Part shown: piece after piece, positions 63,279 through 64,000 of the stretch
Layout: the number at the start of each line of letters is the position of its first letter
How positions within the stretch are numbered: position 1 is the first letter of the stretch
Assembly (NCBI GenBank): GCA_016288205.1
Contig: JAEEYO010000072.1
Span: 22,268 to 86,267, forward strand
DNA from: Treponema sp.
GTDB lineage: Bacteria > Spirochaetota > Spirochaetia > Treponematales > Treponemataceae
Length of the DNA: 64,000 nt
Direction of reading: 5' to 3'
Translations under genes and position numbers: made by a program
Notes under the pieces: generated by a model
The model's input: the letters and a program-made list of their open reading frames with translations, nothing else
Database searches by the model: none
Told to the model about the DNA's origin: nothing

Positions 63279-63512
63279 ATGCAGGCAGTAGTTCAGAAAT
63301 GGGGCAACAGCCTCGGTCTTAGGATTCCTTCTCTTTGGGCAAAAGACAACAATGTAAAGAATGGAAGTAAAATTGAAGTAATCGCAGAAAAAGGAAAAAT
63401 GGTAATTCTTCCTCAAAAAAAGACTCTTGATGATATGCTGGCTATGGTTACTTCGGAAAACATCCATTCAGAAATATCAACTGGCAATTCGGTAGGTAAT
63501 GAAGAATGGTAG
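63279..63512 (+). CDS. mazE: MazE-like antitoxin (AbrB/SpoVT fold)
   Basis: A 77-residue antitoxin. The N-terminus MQAVVQKWGNSLGLRIP is the classic MazE/AbrB beta-hairpin DNA-binding motif; the acidic C-terminal tail would bind and block the toxin. ATGGAGG lies about 8 bases before the ATG. Its stop overlaps the toxin start by 7 bases. It probably represses its own promoter through the palindrome at 63241-63255. Confidence 0.92.
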   Translation: MQAVVQKWGNSLGLRIPSLWAKDNNVKNGSKIEVIAEKGKMVILPQKKTLDDMLAMVTSENIHSEISTGNSVGNEEW

Positions 63513-63844
63513 CATCAAATTATACTCCAGAAAAAGGCGACTTAGTTTGGCTTGACTTTGACCCGCAGACTGGACACGAACAAAAAGGTCGTCGTCCTGC
63601 AATTTGCATCTCTCAGAAAAAATACAATCAGAAAATCGGTCTTGCTTTATTCTGCCCTATCACAAGCCATATAAAAGGTTATCCTTTTGAAATCGTATTG
63701 GAAAATCATTCTATCAAGGGCTGTATTTTAAGTGACCAGATAAAAAATCTTGATTATAGACAAAGAAACTGCAATTTTATAGAAAAAGCAACAGAAGAGG
63801 AAATTAATTCTGTTGTAGATAATATAAAATTACTGATTGAATAG
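63506..63844 (+). CDS. mazF: MazF/PemK family mRNA interferase toxin
   Basis: A 112-residue endoribonuclease toxin. Family marks: PEKGDLVWLDFDPQTGHEQKGRRPA (about 8-32, holding the basic catalytic residue), FCPITSHIKGYPFEI (about 50-64) and SDQIKNLDYRQR (about 76-87). It should cut mRNA at a short sequence when free of MazE. Coupled to mazE by a 7-base overlap. An attC-like site follows its stop by 8 bases, as for integron gene cassettes, where toxin-antitoxin pairs are common. Confidence 0.93.
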   Translation: MVASNYTPEKGDLVWLDFDPQTGHEQKGRRPAICISQKKYNQKIGLALFCPITSHIKGYPFEIVLENHSIKGCILSDQIKNLDYRQRNCNFIEKATEEEINSVVDNIKLLIE

Positions 63845-63852
63845 AATATCAC

Positions 63853-63913
63853 ATAACAAAGCTTCAAAGCGGATGTCGCGGTCAAGCCGCGCCACCGTTT
63901 AAGCAATTGTTAT
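63853..63913 (+). other. attC-like integron recombination site
   Basis: A nested palindrome with the attC build: outer ATAACAA (63853-63859) with TTGTTAT (63907-63913); next GCTT (63861-63864) with AAGC (63901-63904), AAA (63866-63868) with TTT (63898-63900), CGG (63870-63872) with CCG (63895-63897). Two bases stick out on one arm only (C63865 and G63869), like the extrahelical bases of attC. An unpaired spacer (ATGT/CCA) leads to an inner hairpin CGCGG/CCGCG (63877-63881 with 63887-63891). The 61-base length is within the attC range. It lies just after mazF. The integrase gene is not in the window. Confidence 0.7.
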
Positions 63914-63918
63914 GACGA

Positions 63919-63940
63919 CACGCCACTGGCGTGCTTTTTT
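63919..63940 (+). terminator. Intrinsic terminator after the attC-like site
   Basis: CACGCC (63919-63924), loop ACT, GGCGTG (63928-63933), then C and six T. Confidence 0.8.
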
Positions 63941-63951
63941 AGAAAAAATAT

Positions 63952-64000
63952 ATGAAAAAACTTTTTATAATATTATTAATTGGGTTTTTAAATATTAATC
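63952..64000 (+). CDS. Start of a further gene, cut by the window end
   Basis: Sixteen codons from an ATG at 63952 begin a signal-peptide-like sequence (MKKLFIILLIGFLNIN). No Shine-Dalgarno is visible. It would be the next gene after the attC-like site. Identity cannot be told. Confidence 0.4.
   Translation, partial: MKKLFIILLIGFLNIN

Noticed and set aside
1..64000. CRISPR array, insertion sequence, prophage, tRNA or rRNA genes
   Set aside because: No regular repeat-spacer pattern, transposase, integrase, phage structural gene or tRNA-like cloverleaf was recognised by eye. A program scan could still find a tRNA.

Overview
The window reads as a chromosomal segment of a host-associated spirochaete, most likely a gut or rumen Treponema. 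The evidence is the protein style (many secreted or lipidated proteins, PEGA, ComFB, DUF6273 and LptF/G-like proteins), moderate GC, and the grouping of housekeeping genes. No rRNA, tRNA, phage, insertion sequence or CRISPR array was recognised. Family assignments come from reading the sequences, not from a database search.

Layout. 1-3687: two tandem paralogous lipoproteins and an orphan sugar-binding protein. 3692-11912: exonuclease III, a 2x[4Fe-4S] ferredoxin, a membrane protein coupled to an M23 peptidase, a PEGA protein, a flotillin, an aconitase and a ComFB-domain protein. 11986-15329: penicillin-binding protein 1A and a ParB-N protein. 15388-18208 (minus): a large lipoprotein gene broken by one extra G. 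18358-23351: tyrS behind a Tyr-rich leader peptide and attenuator, then a secreted protein, NAD synthetase and an RlmJ-like methyltransferase. 23356-28807: a small barrel-like protein, a protein carrying the Na+-decarboxylase beta-subunit motif, clpB and a MATE exporter. 28977-33036: a probable polymer O-acetylation operon (SGNH lipoprotein, DUF4358 lipoprotein, MBOAT, DHHW). 33095-42313: a transglutaminase-like protein, an RluA-type enzyme, an AT-rich pair of unknowns, mnmA, pta, a CapA-like lipoprotein and a DEAH helicase. 42382-58847 (minus): two long gene strings, rimP-nusA-infB-rbfA-truB/FAD synthetase-rpsO-pnp and then M16 peptidase-dut-lptF-lptG-tgt-HEAT protein. 59119-62257: phosphohexomutase, DEDDh exonuclease and a secreted protein. 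62297-64000: an AT-rich accessory end with a membrane protein, mazEF, an attC-like integron recombination site and the start of another gene.

Regulation. The window is rich in RNA-level control. tyrS has a textbook arrangement for ribosome-mediated attenuation: a 34-codon leader with four Tyr codons, a 12-bp antiterminator and an overlapping terminator. The rimP-nusA-infB operon has an intrinsic terminator between its promoter and a TTG start codon. Six reading frames (penicillin-binding protein, tyrS leader peptide, nadE, MATE exporter, RluA-type enzyme, mnmA) start at or within about 2 nt of the predicted transcription start and lack a Shine-Dalgarno, which suggests leaderless mRNAs. Neighbouring genes carry ordinary GGAGG sites.

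Most notable items: the tyrS attenuator, the attC-like site behind mazEF, the recurring leaderless promoters, the TruB-FAD synthetase fusion without a visible riboflavin kinase domain, the one-base frameshift at 18161-18166, and the free-standing GGADGPT-motif membrane protein.
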